Position numbers and translations under genes: made by a program. Of a stretch of 64,000 nucleotides of DNA, positions 9,385 to 18,618 are shown one piece after another. Source of the stretch: CAVXSP01 sp963724645 (GTDB taxonomy: Bacteria > Acidobacteriota > Vicinamibacteria > Vicinamibacterales > SCN-69-37); NCBI GenBank assembly GCA_963724645.1, contig CAVRVJ010000003.1, positions 124,001-188,000 of the forward strand, given 5' to 3'. The first letter of the stretch is position 1. The number at the start of each line of letters is the position of its first letter. The notes beneath the pieces were generated by a model, which saw only the letters and a list, made by a program, of their open reading frames with translations, did not search any database and was not told the DNA's origin.

Positions 9385-10077
9385 ATGGTCCGAATTGGGC
9401 ACGCATCGAGGATATGCGTCGTCGCCTTGGCGATCGTCGAAGCAAGCTGTGGAAAATCCAGCGGTCCCCTTCCCGGTCCTAGCCCCGGCGGAACGTGCCG
9501 GACCTACCCGATTGCTGCGACGGTCGCGACCACATCCTCCGGCGCCACGATAAGCGCACAGATGACCGGAAAATTCGATTCCCCGACGAACACGTCCACG
9601 GTCGTCAGCCTGTTGTCGAGCGGCGCGCCGTGTTCGACTACGGTCACCAGCTACAATTCGGTTGCTGACTTCGTCGACGAAGTGCGCGTGATCCCCGGCG
9701 TCACGCTGGCCATCGGCAACCTCACCACGAACTCGGGACCGTGCGGCCCGTCGATCGCATCAGTCGCCTTCAGCTATGACACCCAACGCAGGCTTGTCCA
9801 GTCGACAGGGGTCGAAGGAACGACGACGTATACGGCGTGGGATGGTTCCGGCCGGCCGACCGCCGGCGGGACCAGCACCGGCATTTCAATTTCGAACGTC
9901 TACGACAATACTGCGCGGACGGTGACGCAGACGGCCGCCGCAAATGGCACCGAGAAGGTGAGCACGACGACATACGACGGGAACGGCAACCAGACGCAGG
10001 TGGTCATCCGCGAGGCGGGCACTACCACGAGTACGACGACGTTCACCAATGGTTTGACCGCCATGGTTTGCAAGTAG
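9385..10077 (+). CDS. Putative lipoprotein with YD/RHS-like repeats
   Basis: A 230-residue exported protein. A hydrophobic N-terminal stretch (ICVVALAIVEASC) followed by KSSGP suggests a signal peptide ending at Cys22, though Glu at position -3 makes the lipobox imperfect. The mature part is rich in Thr, Ser and Gly and carries YD-like repeats in its second half: FSYDTQRRLVQST, TYTAWDGSGRPTAGG and TTYDGNGNQTQV. Such repeats form the beta-shell of RHS/YD proteins, but those are usually thousands of residues long; this one has only a few repeats and no toxin tip. ATG 9385 is preceded by a purine-rich GAGAGGAAACGAGA. Function unknown. Confidence 0.65.
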   Translation: MVRIGHASRICVVALAIVEASCGKSSGPLPGPSPGGTCRTYPIAATVATTSSGATISAQMTGKFDSPTNTSTVVSLLSSGAPCSTTVTSYNSVADFVDEVRVIPGVTLAIGNLTTNSGPCGPSIASVAFSYDTQRRLVQSTGVEGTTTYTAWDGSGRPTAGGTSTGISISNVYDNTARTVTQTAAANGTEKVSTTTYDGNGNQTQVVIREAGTTTSTTTFTNGLTAMVCK

Positions 10078-10391
10078 GCCTTTCTGCCTGCCTGCGCTCG
10101 CGGCGACGCTCGCTCGACGGCCCGACCTTGAACCCAGAGATTGACAAGGAACTCGCGTTCTATCGTACGTGCCACGTGCCAACGCTTGTACCGATAAGAG
10201 GATCGCCGGCGCACTGCCTCTGAGTATCGCGTGCGCCGACGGCAAATGTAGATTGTCGTAAACAATTATCGCCGTCAGTCAGTCTAAGAAAGAGCAGCGT
10301 CAACGGTTTGCCGCTGTCCTGACGCCGCGCGACGGCGGACGATATCACCAGTCAGGCTACGGAAACGGGCTTCACGACGCAGGCAGGATTC
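10078..10391. other. Intergenic region without a recognised feature
   Basis: About 314 bases separate the YD-like lipoprotein from the ExbD gene. I see no conserved reading frame, RNA gene, strong hairpin or copy of the palindromic element. It probably carries the ExbD promoter and is somewhat less GC-rich near 10240-10300. Confidence 0.4.
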
Positions 10392-10859
10392 ATGGCAAAG
10401 AAGCACCTCGGCGACCCGGAAACAGATGAGGACTCTGTCCGACGCCCACTGGCCCCGCCGTCGTCGGACATGAACGTCACGCCGCTCATCGACGTGCTGC
10501 TCGTGCTCCTCGTGATTTTCATGGCGACGCTCCCTCTCAACCAGCGCGGGATGGACATCAACCTGCCCCTCGAGGTGACTCACTCGACGGTGCCGCAGGA
10601 ACAAGTCGGGCAGGTCATCGCCGAGTACACGGCCAATCATCGGCTGTCGATCAACAAGCAGGAGACCCCGATGGAGGGGCTCGAATCGAGGTTGCACGAC
10701 CTGTTTGCGACCCACGTCGACAAGACCCTGTTCCTGATTGGCGATCGATCGGTGCACTACGGCGAGGTCGTGCCGATCATCGACGCGGCGATTGGCGCCG
10801 GAGCCAAGGTGGCTATCGTGACCGAAGGTATGAAAAACGAAGCCCGACAACGTCCGTAG
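10392..10859 (+). CDS. exbD: ExbD/TolR-type biopolymer transport protein
   Basis: A 155-residue ExbD/TolR homologue. After a polar N-terminus comes the single transmembrane helix with its signature NVTPLIDVLLVLLVIFMATLP, where the helix Asp (in PLIDV) is the proton-relay residue of the family. A periplasmic domain of about 100 residues follows. These proteins work with ExbB/TolQ to couple the proton gradient to outer-membrane transport or envelope maintenance. No ExbB or TonB gene is adjacent, so the partner must be elsewhere. A GGDEF gene follows 33 bp downstream. Confidence 0.88.
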   Translation: MAKKHLGDPETDEDSVRRPLAPPSSDMNVTPLIDVLLVLLVIFMATLPLNQRGMDINLPLEVTHSTVPQEQVGQVIAEYTANHRLSINKQETPMEGLESRLHDLFATHVDKTLFLIGDRSVHYGEVVPIIDAAIGAGAKVAIVTEGMKNEARQRP

Positions 10860-10892
10860 CCGGGCGTCGCTCGAGTGCTCCGGAGGCCATGA

Positions 10893-11819
10893 ATGCGGGT
10901 GACCACGCCGCACAGTCTCGCAAGGGAGCACCGCGCGCCGCAGCCCAGGGCCTGGGTCGGTGCATCGGCGATGGCCTGCCTGGCCATCACGTTCGCGCTC
11001 GACCGATCGACGGGCGCCGCGCCGGTGCAACACCTGTACTACCTGCCGATTGTTCTTGCCGGAGCCGCCGCTGGTTACTGGGGAGGGTTGGCGGCTGCCT
11101 TGACGGCGATTGTCCTGTATCACCTCGCCAACCCACACCTGCTTGCGTTTCGATACGACCAGATGGATGTGGTCCAGGTCACTTTGTTCATTGCGGTTGG
11201 ACTGCTGGGCGCAAAGCTTGCGGACGACAGACGCCGCTTGCGGGCGCTCGCGATGACCGACGACTTGACCGGCTTGCATAACCTGCGGTCGTTCGAATCG
11301 AGGCTCGCGAAACTGGTCATGGAGTCTGAACGGACCGGCATTCCCCTTGCCGTGTTCGTGCTCGACGTCGATCGCCTCAAATCGCTGAATGACGTCTACG
11401 GTCACCTGGCCGGTTCCGCGGCCGTGCGAACGGTCGGACACCTGATTCAGTTGCAGTTGCCCCCCGGGACGACGGCGTGCCGGTTCGGCGGGGACGAGTT
11501 CGTGGTGGCCATACCCCGGTGCGATCGCACAACGGCGCGACGTCTGGCAGACCGCCTTCGGGCAGGCGTGCTCGCACTCTCGCCGACGTTGAACGGAACG
11601 TCGTTTCCCGCCGGCACCTTGTCGGTCAGCATCGGCATTGCCTGCGGCTCACCAACGGGGGGCTTGCGAGACCCGAGGGGTGCCGGTGAGCGGCTGTTCG
11701 CCGAGGCCGACGGCGCATTGTACGCGGCGAAGGCCAGCGGCCGGGATCGCGTCCACCTCGCGAGCGGCGCTCCGGCCACGCTGACCGTCGTCCCGCCGGC
11801 CGCGAATCGCACGACCTGA
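10893..11819 (+). CDS. Membrane-anchored GGDEF diguanylate cyclase
   Basis: A 308-residue protein with three or four hydrophobic helices in the first 110 residues (ACLAITFAL, LYYLPIVLAGAAAGYWGGLAAALTA and others), then a GGDEF domain from about 125 to 290. The catalytic loop is RFGGDEF at residues 197-203, with DDLTGLHN before it and SIGIA after it, so cyclic di-GMP synthesis is expected. No RxxD inhibitory site precedes the loop, suggesting no classical product feedback. The small membrane part resembles a DUF4118-like input module. ATG 10893 has a good GGAGG site at 10882-10886. It may be co-transcribed with exbD. Confidence 0.87.
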   Translation: MRVTTPHSLAREHRAPQPRAWVGASAMACLAITFALDRSTGAAPVQHLYYLPIVLAGAAAGYWGGLAAALTAIVLYHLANPHLLAFRYDQMDVVQVTLFIAVGLLGAKLADDRRRLRALAMTDDLTGLHNLRSFESRLAKLVMESERTGIPLAVFVLDVDRLKSLNDVYGHLAGSAAVRTVGHLIQLQLPPGTTACRFGGDEFVVAIPRCDRTTARRLADRLRAGVLALSPTLNGTSFPAGTLSVSIGIACGSPTGGLRDPRGAGERLFAEADGALYAAKASGRDRVHLASGAPATLTVVPPAANRTT

Positions 11820-11891
11820 CACTCGCACTGAAACGCGCCCGCACGCGCGGCTCGACTCACCCGGATGGATCGCCTGCGCGGCGAGTGAACG

Positions 11892-13298
11892 TTACCTGCT
11901 GCCTGACACTTTCCGAATCCACTCCGTGATCACCTGAAGCGCCGCAGGCGCGATGGTTTCCTCGATGCGCGTGTACTCCGCCGGCGACCCGGTCGCCGCC
12001 GTCTGAAACAGGTGGTTGAGGCCGGGCAGGTGGACGAGCGTGACGTTGGTGTTGCCGCCCATTCTGAGCGCCGTGCCGATCGCGTCGAGGTTCTGCATGA
12101 AGGGCACTTGCAGGTCGAGTTCGCCGTTGATCGCCAGCACGGGACATTTCACCTTCGACAAGGCGGGGCGCGGATCGTACGACAGGAAGTAGCGGAACCA
12201 CGGGGTGTTCACCTGGTCGATCTGCGCCTGCATCATTGCGCCCATCGCCTGCTTCTGCGCCTCGGGGGCCGCAGCCACAACTTCGTCGAGCACCTGCTTC
12301 AGTTGTGCGCGTGCCGCAACCGGGTCCTTCTCGGTCTTCAGGATCGCGAAGACGCGCTCCTGGGCGGTCCGATTCGCGGCCATGGCCGCGTCGCTCGCGC
12401 CGCCCGCCTTGGCAATCGCCGCACCCTGCAGGTAGAGAATCTCGTCGCCCCGCAGCCCCGGACCGGCCATCAGCACGATGAACGCGACATCGGACGAGCG
12501 TGAGGCGGTGATTGGCGCGATCAGTCCCCCCTCGCTGTGACCGATCAGGCCGATGCGCTTCGGATCGATCTCGCGGCGTGTTTTCAGATACTCGATCCCC
12601 GCAGCCACGTCGCCGGCGAAGTCCTCGGACGTCGCATCCTCAACCTTCCCCGACGATCCGCCGACGCCGCGATCGTCGACGCGCAGCACCGCGATGCCGC
12701 TGCGGGTCAGGTGATCGGCGAGGACGAGAAACGGCTTGTGGCCGAACACCGCTTCGTTGCGATCCTCGGCGCCCGACCCCGTGATGAGGATCACGGCCGG
12801 CGCGGCCGCCGTCCCACGCGGCAGCGTGAGCGTGCCGGCGAGCGTGATGCCGGCGGTGATGTTCCGGTACGTGACGTCTTCGTCGTTGTAGGGATAGGGC
12901 CGCGCGGGCTCCTGCGGCCGCTTCGTCGGTTCGGCCTTGCCGCGGCTCAGCACGAGGGGCAGCGACGCGCTCCCTTGCGTCCACGCGCCGTTGATCTGCG
13001 ACCGGTCGGCTGACAGCCGTCCCTCAAACGCCGCCAGCGGCGCCTTCAGTTCGAAGCGAACGACATCGCCCGTCACGTTGACGGTCTCGATCTTCAGCCC
13101 CAGGGCGCCTTGATCGAGGCTGTCCATGGTGCCGGCCAGTCGGCCCGCGGGGTCGCGCGTGACATGAAACGCAAGCCGCAAACTTGCCACGCCGGCGGTC
13201 AGCGTGCCGATCCAATCTCCTTCGACCGTACTGGGCGGCGGTGCCGCCTGGAAGGGCGCGGTGAGCCACAACAGCAGCAGCGGCATTAGAAGTGACAT
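11892..13298 (-). CDS. Secreted alpha/beta hydrolase (S9/dienelactone-hydrolase-like)
   Basis: A 468-residue exported protein. Residues 1-18 (MSLLMPLLLLWLTAPFQA) are a signal peptide. A lipocalin-like or beta-sandwich region spans about 25-120 (WIGTLTAG...LRLAFHV). An alpha/beta hydrolase domain fills the rest: VILITGSGAEDRNE, DDRGVGGSSGK and the nucleophile elbow GHSEGG near residue 255, with a late acid and His in LVHLPGLNHLFQ. Family members are serine esterases, thioesterases or peptidases of unknown physiological substrate. It starts 27 bp after the TMTC-like gene stop on the same strand, so the two form a probable operon. Confidence 0.83.
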   Translation of the reverse strand: MSLLMPLLLLWLTAPFQAAPPPSTVEGDWIGTLTAGVASLRLAFHVTRDPAGRLAGTMDSLDQGALGLKIETVNVTGDVVRFELKAPLAAFEGRLSADRSQINGAWTQGSASLPLVLSRGKAEPTKRPQEPARPYPYNDEDVTYRNITAGITLAGTLTLPRGTAAAPAVILITGSGAEDRNEAVFGHKPFLVLADHLTRSGIAVLRVDDRGVGGSSGKVEDATSEDFAGDVAAGIEYLKTRREIDPKRIGLIGHSEGGLIAPITASRSSDVAFIVLMAGPGLRGDEILYLQGAAIAKAGGASDAAMAANRTAQERVFAILKTEKDPVAARAQLKQVLDEVVAAAPEAQKQAMGAMMQAQIDQVNTPWFRYFLSYDPRPALSKVKCPVLAINGELDLQVPFMQNLDAIGTALRMGGNTNVTLVHLPGLNHLFQTAATGSPAEYTRIEETIAPAALQVITEWIRKVSGSR

Positions 13299-13325
13299 GA
13301 CGTGCTGAATTCTACGCCCGGCCCG

Positions 13326-15458
13326 CTAGCGAACCGTGCCGAGTGCTTTCGCGAGGTTGGCCTGAGCCTGCGCAAGCCCCGGGTTGATGCGCAGCGCCTC
13401 GCGGAAGTGCTGGACGGCTTCGTCGCGATGGCCCTGCCTGGCCAAGGCGACGCCCAGGTCGTTGTGGATCGCACCGAGGTCCAGGCCGGATCCCTTTTCG
13501 ACCGCGATCCGCAGTTCGGCGACCGCCTCGTCAAGGCGCTGCATCTGCTGCAGCGCATTCCCCAGGTTGTCGTGAGCGACCGCGTCATCCGGCCGTAGCG
13601 CGAGCGCCCGCCGCAGATAGCGCTCGGCTTCGTCGAACCGACCCGCGCTGACGAGCGCGTGTCCAAGGTTCTTCAGCGTGTCCACCGAATTCGGGTTTAC
13701 CTTCAATGCCTCTTGGTACTGAGCGATGGCCTCGGCGGTCCGGCCCAGCCGCTGCAGGGCATCGCCTGTAGCAGTGTGATCCTGGGTGGCCGACGCATCA
13801 GGTTGAGCCGCCCGTTGCAGTTGCTGATCCGCTTCGGCAGACCGGCCCGTCGCCTGCAGCGCGGCGCCCAGGCCGTAGCGCGCGGAGCTCATATCGGGAT
13901 CGAGATGAAGGGCGTGACGGTACGCTTCCGCCGCTTGAGCGAACTGGCCGAGTCTTTCCAGATCGTGGCCCAGGTTCGCGTACGCGACCGCGTAGGCCGG
14001 GTTGAGCCGCGCGGCTTCGCGGTGGTGCACGGCCGCCTCTGCAAATCGGTCCATCTGGAAAAACGCAGTGCCGACATTGTTCTGGACCTCAGGCTCCGCC
14101 GGGTTCGTCGCCATAGCGGCATTCAGATGCACAAACGCCTTCTGCAGATCGGGCGACGAGGCATCCAGGTAGAGCAGGGCGAGGTTGTTGCGCGCGAGCC
14201 AGGCTCGCGGATTGACCTCGACCGTGCGGGCGTACAGCGTCTCGGCACTCGCGTACAAATGACTCTGTCCCCAGGTGATCGTTCCCAGCACGACGACCAC
14301 AGCGGCTCCCGTGGCCGCGGAAGCCAACGGCCGGACGCTTGTGATCCGGTCCAGGCCCGCCGCGGCGACGGCCGCCACGGCGAGGACGGCGATGTACTGA
14401 TAGTGATCGGCCACGAGCGAGTACCGCATGAAGTAGACGTCTTTGAAGCCCAACACCGGCACAAGGGCGAGCAGCACGAAGATCCACGCACACAAGAGCG
14501 CGCGGATCCAGGCCCGGCGACGCTGCCGCCACAGGAACATCGTCACGCCGATCGCCGCTGTCAGCGGCAGCCACCAGCGAACGTCCGCAGCCCGAATGCT
14601 CCATTGCGGGTAGATGAACATCAGGTTGACGGGCAGCACGGCCTTATACAAATAAAACCAGGTCACGGCGCCGGCGCCGAGGAGGCGTTGAAGCCACGTG
14701 ACGTCTCGAACAACGGCCGCCCCGTGCCGCGCCTGGAACCAGATGTTGACCAGTGTCAACGCGACCCCCACCGCAAAGAATGGCGCCGTCCGCATCACAT
14801 CGGTTCGCCGGATCGCCCTTCGCGACCACCAGATGAGGAGCAGCAACATCGCGGGCAGCGTCGCGACCGAGGCCTTGCTCAACATTGCCGCCGTAAACGC
14901 CGAAAAGCTGAACCAATACCACCGGCCGGCACCCGGCGTGACGTCCGACTTCAGGTAGCAGAAGATCGACAAGAGAAGAAACACCATCGACAGCGTGTTC
15001 TTCCTCTGCGCGATCCAGGCGACGGATTCGACGTTGACCGGATGAACCACGAAGAGCAGGGCGGCCAGCAGCGCGCCAGGGATCGCCAGGCGCCGGAGAA
15101 TCGCCCAGAGCAGCAGGGCGCTGCAGACATGCAGCAGCAGATTCGTGACGTGATACCCGGCCGGCTGCAAGCCCCACAGCCGCCATTCCAGCCAGAAGGA
15201 GGAGTTGGTCAGCGGCCAGTAATCGATAGGCTGAGTCGTGAACCACATGCGATAGAGTCCGTCGCCGGCTTTTACGAGCGCGCTCCCCGTCAGCAGCGGC
15301 TCGTCGTCAAACAGAAAGCCTCCGGTCAGCGCCGGCCAATAAACGATGAAGGCCGCGATGACGAGAAGGGCGACTCCAATTGGGATGCGCGACGCCAGTC
15401 TCGTGGGCGCGGAGTTGGGCGCTGTATCGCGGGAACGGCGGGAATCACGGCGTGCCAC
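13326..15458 (-). CDS. TMTC-like membrane protein with C-terminal TPR repeats
   Basis: A 710-residue protein with two halves. Residues about 25-420 hold roughly ten transmembrane helices of the GT-C glycosyltransferase-like kind, including YWPALTGGFLFDDEPLL (the short DDE-type loop motif of that fold), PLTNSSFWLEWRLWGLQPAGYH and VHPVNVESVAWIAQRK. Residues about 430-705 are tetratricopeptide repeats (LARNNLALLYLD, AYANLGHDLERLGQFAQAAEAY, DTLKNLGHALVSAGRFDEAERY). This matches the TMTC/O-mannosyltransferase-like family common in Acidobacteria and Planctomycetes, which may glycosylate exported proteins using a lipid-linked sugar. Activity is inferred only. The start at 15458 lies 50 bp from palindromic element copy C. 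Confidence 0.82.
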   Translation of the reverse strand: MARRDSRRSRDTAPNSAPTRLASRIPIGVALLVIAAFIVYWPALTGGFLFDDEPLLTGSALVKAGDGLYRMWFTTQPIDYWPLTNSSFWLEWRLWGLQPAGYHVTNLLLHVCSALLLWAILRRLAIPGALLAALLFVVHPVNVESVAWIAQRKNTLSMVFLLLSIFCYLKSDVTPGAGRWYWFSFSAFTAAMLSKASVATLPAMLLLLIWWSRRAIRRTDVMRTAPFFAVGVALTLVNIWFQARHGAAVVRDVTWLQRLLGAGAVTWFYLYKAVLPVNLMFIYPQWSIRAADVRWWLPLTAAIGVTMFLWRQRRRAWIRALLCAWIFVLLALVPVLGFKDVYFMRYSLVADHYQYIAVLAVAAVAAAGLDRITSVRPLASAATGAAVVVVLGTITWGQSHLYASAETLYARTVEVNPRAWLARNNLALLYLDASSPDLQKAFVHLNAAMATNPAEPEVQNNVGTAFFQMDRFAEAAVHHREAARLNPAYAVAYANLGHDLERLGQFAQAAEAYRHALHLDPDMSSARYGLGAALQATGRSAEADQQLQRAAQPDASATQDHTATGDALQRLGRTAEAIAQYQEALKVNPNSVDTLKNLGHALVSAGRFDEAERYLRRALALRPDDAVAHDNLGNALQQMQRLDEAVAELRIAVEKGSGLDLGAIHNDLGVALARQGHRDEAVQHFREALRINPGLAQAQANLAKALGTVR

Positions 15459-15507
15459 GGAACGCCCATTCTACGCGTGGCCGACATCGGGCCCATATCG
15501 ACCTACA

Positions 15508-15594
15508 CCGAAAGTCACTTGACTTGACGTGGTAAATTGCGCCTGCGCCCTCGCGGGCGCGCAACGCTACCACGTCAAGTCAAGTGACTTTCGG
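15508..15594. repeat. Dispersed palindromic element, copy C (perfect 27-bp stem)
   Basis: The arms at 15508-15534 and 15568-15594 are perfect inverted complements of 27 bp, containing CACTTGACTTGACGTGGTA. The 33-base centre is GC-rich and matches the core of copies A, D and E when read on the opposite strand, so this copy is inverted. It lies between the divergent starts of the TMTC-like gene and an alpha/beta hydrolase. No U-run follows either arm, so a simple intrinsic terminator is unlikely. Confidence 0.85.
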
Positions 15595-15624
15595 GGGACC
15601 GAATCCGTGCTATTCCTTTGCACC

Positions 15625-17278
15625 ATGCGCGCGCTGGCGATCGTCGGTAGCGCTTGCTTGCTGGTCCTGGCCGCCGCCGGCGGCGAGGCCGCGGCTCAAT
15701 GTCTGCCCATTGTCATCGGCAATGCCGAAGGCAACTACATCGTGCCGGAGAGTACAGGGCGGCATTGTTTATGCGCGCGTGGACGGCCAGGCGTTGTCGA
15801 TGGACGCTTACGTGCAGCAGCGCGGTACGAGTCGCCCGGCTGTTGTGATCGTGCACGGTGGAACTTGGGACACCGGCGGCCGGACGGCGTTTACGGGTCA
15901 GTTTCAGGAACTGCTCACCCGCTCCGGCTACAACTGGTTCGCCGTCGATTACAGGCTGGGCGGGCTGGCCCGTTTCGGCGATGCGGTCGATGACTTGAGG
16001 GCGGCGGTTCAATTCGTGCGGTGTCACGCCCGCGACTTTCGGATCAATCCTGAGACCATTGCGCTTCTGGGTGAAGACGCGGGCGCGCATCTTGCGCTGA
16101 TGCTCGCTGCCGAGGCGCCGGCTGGTGTCAAGGCCGTGGTCAGCGTGGGCGGCTTCTATGATTTGGCCAACGTCTCGAGCATCAAGTCTCGGTACCCGGC
16201 GGACCTTCTGGCTGCCGCCTCACCCGTCAGACAGACGCTGACGAGGATGCCCCCCGTGTTCGTAATCCATGGCGGAAACGACACCGAAGTGCCGCCCGGA
16301 CAAGCCGATGCGTTCTGCACGACGATGCGGTCCGCCGGCGGTTCGTGCACCCTGACGATGGTCGATGGCGCGATTCATCGGCCCGAGAACTGGTGGCCCT
16401 CGCAGTGGGGCTACAAGGCCCAACTGAGCACATGGCTCGGCGCCCGGTTGCGACTTGCGGCACCGGATCACCAGCCGTACACGACGGCGCTCGTGAAGGA
16501 CATCGTGTACAGCCCGGCTCGCGGGCTCGCGATGGACGCCTTTGCGCCGCAAGGCGCTGGTCCCTTTCCAGCGGTCATCGTCGCCCACGGCGGCGGCTGG
16601 GAGGCTGGCGACAAGGTCACGTACGTCACGCCGCTGTTCGAGCCGCTGTCCCGTGCCGGCTTCGCCTGGTTTTCAATTGACTACCGCCTGACGCCGCAGT
16701 TCCGCAATCCCGATCAGCTCGAGGACATTCGTGACGCCGTCCGGTTCATCCGGACGAACGCCAGGCGTTTCCGCATCGATCCGGACCGCATCGCGTTGCT
16801 GGGAGAATCCTCGAGCGGGCAACTCGTCGCGCAACTGGCCACCGAAGGCCTTCCCGGCGTGGCTGCGGTCGTATCGTTTTACGGGGTCTACGACTTTCTG
16901 CAGATGATGCCGAGCACGGGCCCGCGATCGCCGCTCGTGCGGCTGTTCGGCCTCACGGAGATGAATGACGCCGCACGGGAAGTCCTCACGCGTTTCTCGC
17001 CCCTGTTTCAAGTGCAACGCGGCATGCCGCCCCTGCTCCTGATTCAGGGCACGGCCGACCGTCTGCATGCCCAGGCGGTCGTCTTCTCCGAACGGCTGGA
17101 TGCGATCGGTGCGGAGTACGAACAGCACGACGTCGCCGGGGCGCCGCACGGGGTTGAGAACTGGGAGGGTCATGCCGACTGGCTCGGGTACAAGCGCGTA
17201 CTCGTGGAGTGGCTGCACAAGACGCTCACGGCGCGGCCCGCGACCCGCAGCGACAGCCCTCCGCGCGAACGGCGCTAG
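15625..17278 (+). CDS. Secreted tandem alpha/beta hydrolase (esterase/lipase-like, one frameshift)
   Basis: The N-terminus from ATG 15625 is a signal peptide (MRALAIVGSACLLVLAAAGG, cleavage after the next few Ala-rich residues). An indel near 15752-15756 moves the frame, after which reading continues to TAG 17276-17278. The protein holds two copies of a BD-FAE/esterase-lipase domain. Copy one has VIVHGGTWDTGG, SYNWF-like AVDYRLGG and a Gly-Glu-Asp-Ala-Gly elbow (LLGEDAGAH). Copy two has VIVAHGGGWEAGD, SIDYRLTPQF and LLGESSSGQL, whose elbow carries the Ser. The first elbow has Asp in place of the nucleophilic Ser, so only the second domain should be catalytic. The stop overlaps that of the convergent DUF2235 gene. 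Confidence 0.8.
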
Positions 17279-18465
17279 TCGGTGAACGGAAAAATCGGAC
17301 GAAGATTGAAGAGCGCCTCCGTCAGGAAAAACTCATTCAGGGCATGAAAGCCGTGCCGCTTCGCGCTGGCGACGATGCCGGTGACCAGTCGAATGACCGA
17401 CTCGCGCGCGGCAAGCAGGTCGGCGTCGTTCTTGACCAGGGGAATACGGCCTTCAATAAGCGTCATCAACGCCTCCCGCACACCGTCCAGCGGAAAGTCC
17501 ACCGCCCTCGCCTGCGCTTCTGCCACGCTCGCAAGCACTTTGACGCGGTTCAGGAATTCCGGAGGCAGGAGGGTCAGGCCATCGACACCGACCGCCAACG
17601 CGGCCTGTTCGTCCTGCAGGCTTTCGACAGGGCAGGTGTCGGGTGGATTCCGCCAATCAGCGGAAGGCGCGATTGAATAGTGGCGGCGGTCCACGGCGGA
17701 CACCAGCCGGACGTCCAGCTTCAGCGGCGCGGCGGGGTGCGGGAGGGTGGCCGGGTCCGGCTGCAAGGCTGCAATATCCTCGGCGGCAATTGGCAGCCCG
17801 GCCGCACGTGCCTTGCTCATCATCCATTTCAACGTGATGTCGTTCAGCCCGCGATTGGTATTACCGCCGCCGATGTCGGAGTGCACGCCGCGAAACCAGA
17901 CCTCCCAGGCGCCGGGGAGCCGTGTCGGCAGAAATGACGGCCGCCGCTCGTCGATCGCAAGCGCGTGAAAGGCATACTGCAGATCCGCTTTGGGCAACGT
18001 CAGATGGTGCCCGATATTCAGATCGGTCGCGCCGAGGTTGGCCAGCCCGAACGCGGCCACGACATCCCAGACGCCGAGGAAACGAATCCTGGGCTTCGCT
18101 TCAACGACCACGTCTGTTCCCGGCTTGCGGATCTTCCGCTCCTGAATGAGGTGACAGAAATCGAGCGTCGTGGCTGCGCCTCGACTGAATCCGACGATGT
18201 CGATGGTCGTGTCCCCATCCGCCCATCTTGCACAGAGGTGGTCATAGGCCTCGTTCAGCCTTGGCAACTCCCCCAGGCCGAACACGCCCCCAGCCACACG
18301 GCCGATGACGTCGAAGCGTGTGCCAACGCCGGCGCGATAAAGATTCTTTGTGCCCGCGTGCTTGTCGTAGGCTTTGAAAAAGCGGACGACGTTCGTGTTC
18401 TGGTACTGCGGATCTTCGTTGTCTTTGACCGTGTTCCAGGTTCCATCGAAGGCGTAAAGCGCCAT
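17275..18465 (-). CDS. DUF2235 phospholipase-like alpha/beta hydrolase, copy 1
   Basis: A 396-residue DUF2235 protein, the family that includes Tle1-type phospholipase effectors. MALYAFDGTWN opens the fold; GFSRGA (92-97) is the nucleophile elbow with Ser94; VWDVVAAFG gives a probable catalytic Asp134; VHSDIGGG gives His195. The triad is therefore intact. A further 150-residue C-terminal extension is absent from the second copy at 43.5 kb. ATG 18465 is chosen over an upstream Met at 18600 because GGAGAG precedes it and homology begins there. There is no VgrG, PAAR or immunity gene nearby, so a type VI effector role is not supported. It is divergent from a membrane patatin 154 bp away. Confidence 0.83.
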   Translation of the reverse strand: MALYAFDGTWNTVKDNEDPQYQNTNVVRFFKAYDKHAGTKNLYRAGVGTRFDVIGRVAGGVFGLGELPRLNEAYDHLCARWADGDTTIDIVGFSRGAATTLDFCHLIQERKIRKPGTDVVVEAKPRIRFLGVWDVVAAFGLANLGATDLNIGHHLTLPKADLQYAFHALAIDERRPSFLPTRLPGAWEVWFRGVHSDIGGGNTNRGLNDITLKWMMSKARAAGLPIAAEDIAALQPDPATLPHPAAPLKLDVRLVSAVDRRHYSIAPSADWRNPPDTCPVESLQDEQAALAVGVDGLTLLPPEFLNRVKVLASVAEAQARAVDFPLDGVREALMTLIEGRIPLVKNDADLLAARESVIRLVTGIVASAKRHGFHALNEFFLTEALFNLRPIFPFTD

Positions 18466-18618
18466 AACGTCTCTCCGTGGGGACGCCGCGGGCGCTATTC
18501 TGCCACCTTCTGCACGGAATTCGGCATCCGCCCGCGAATCCTCAGTTGATCGGCGGTGGGCCGGTATAATCCGCGCAGCCCGGTCTCCGTCCCGAGACAC
18601 TCACGCTGGTGGATTCAC

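Noticed and set aside
13283..13300. Possible element remnant AGTGACATGACGTGCT
   Set aside because: Short similarity overlapping a start codon; no second arm or core.
15508..15594. Intrinsic transcription terminator
   Set aside because: Strong stem but no T-run on either strand, and it sits between divergent gene starts, where a terminator is not expected.
17275..18465. Type VI secretion effector locus for DUF2235
   Set aside because: No VgrG, PAAR or immunity gene nearby; the family also occurs widely outside T6SS.
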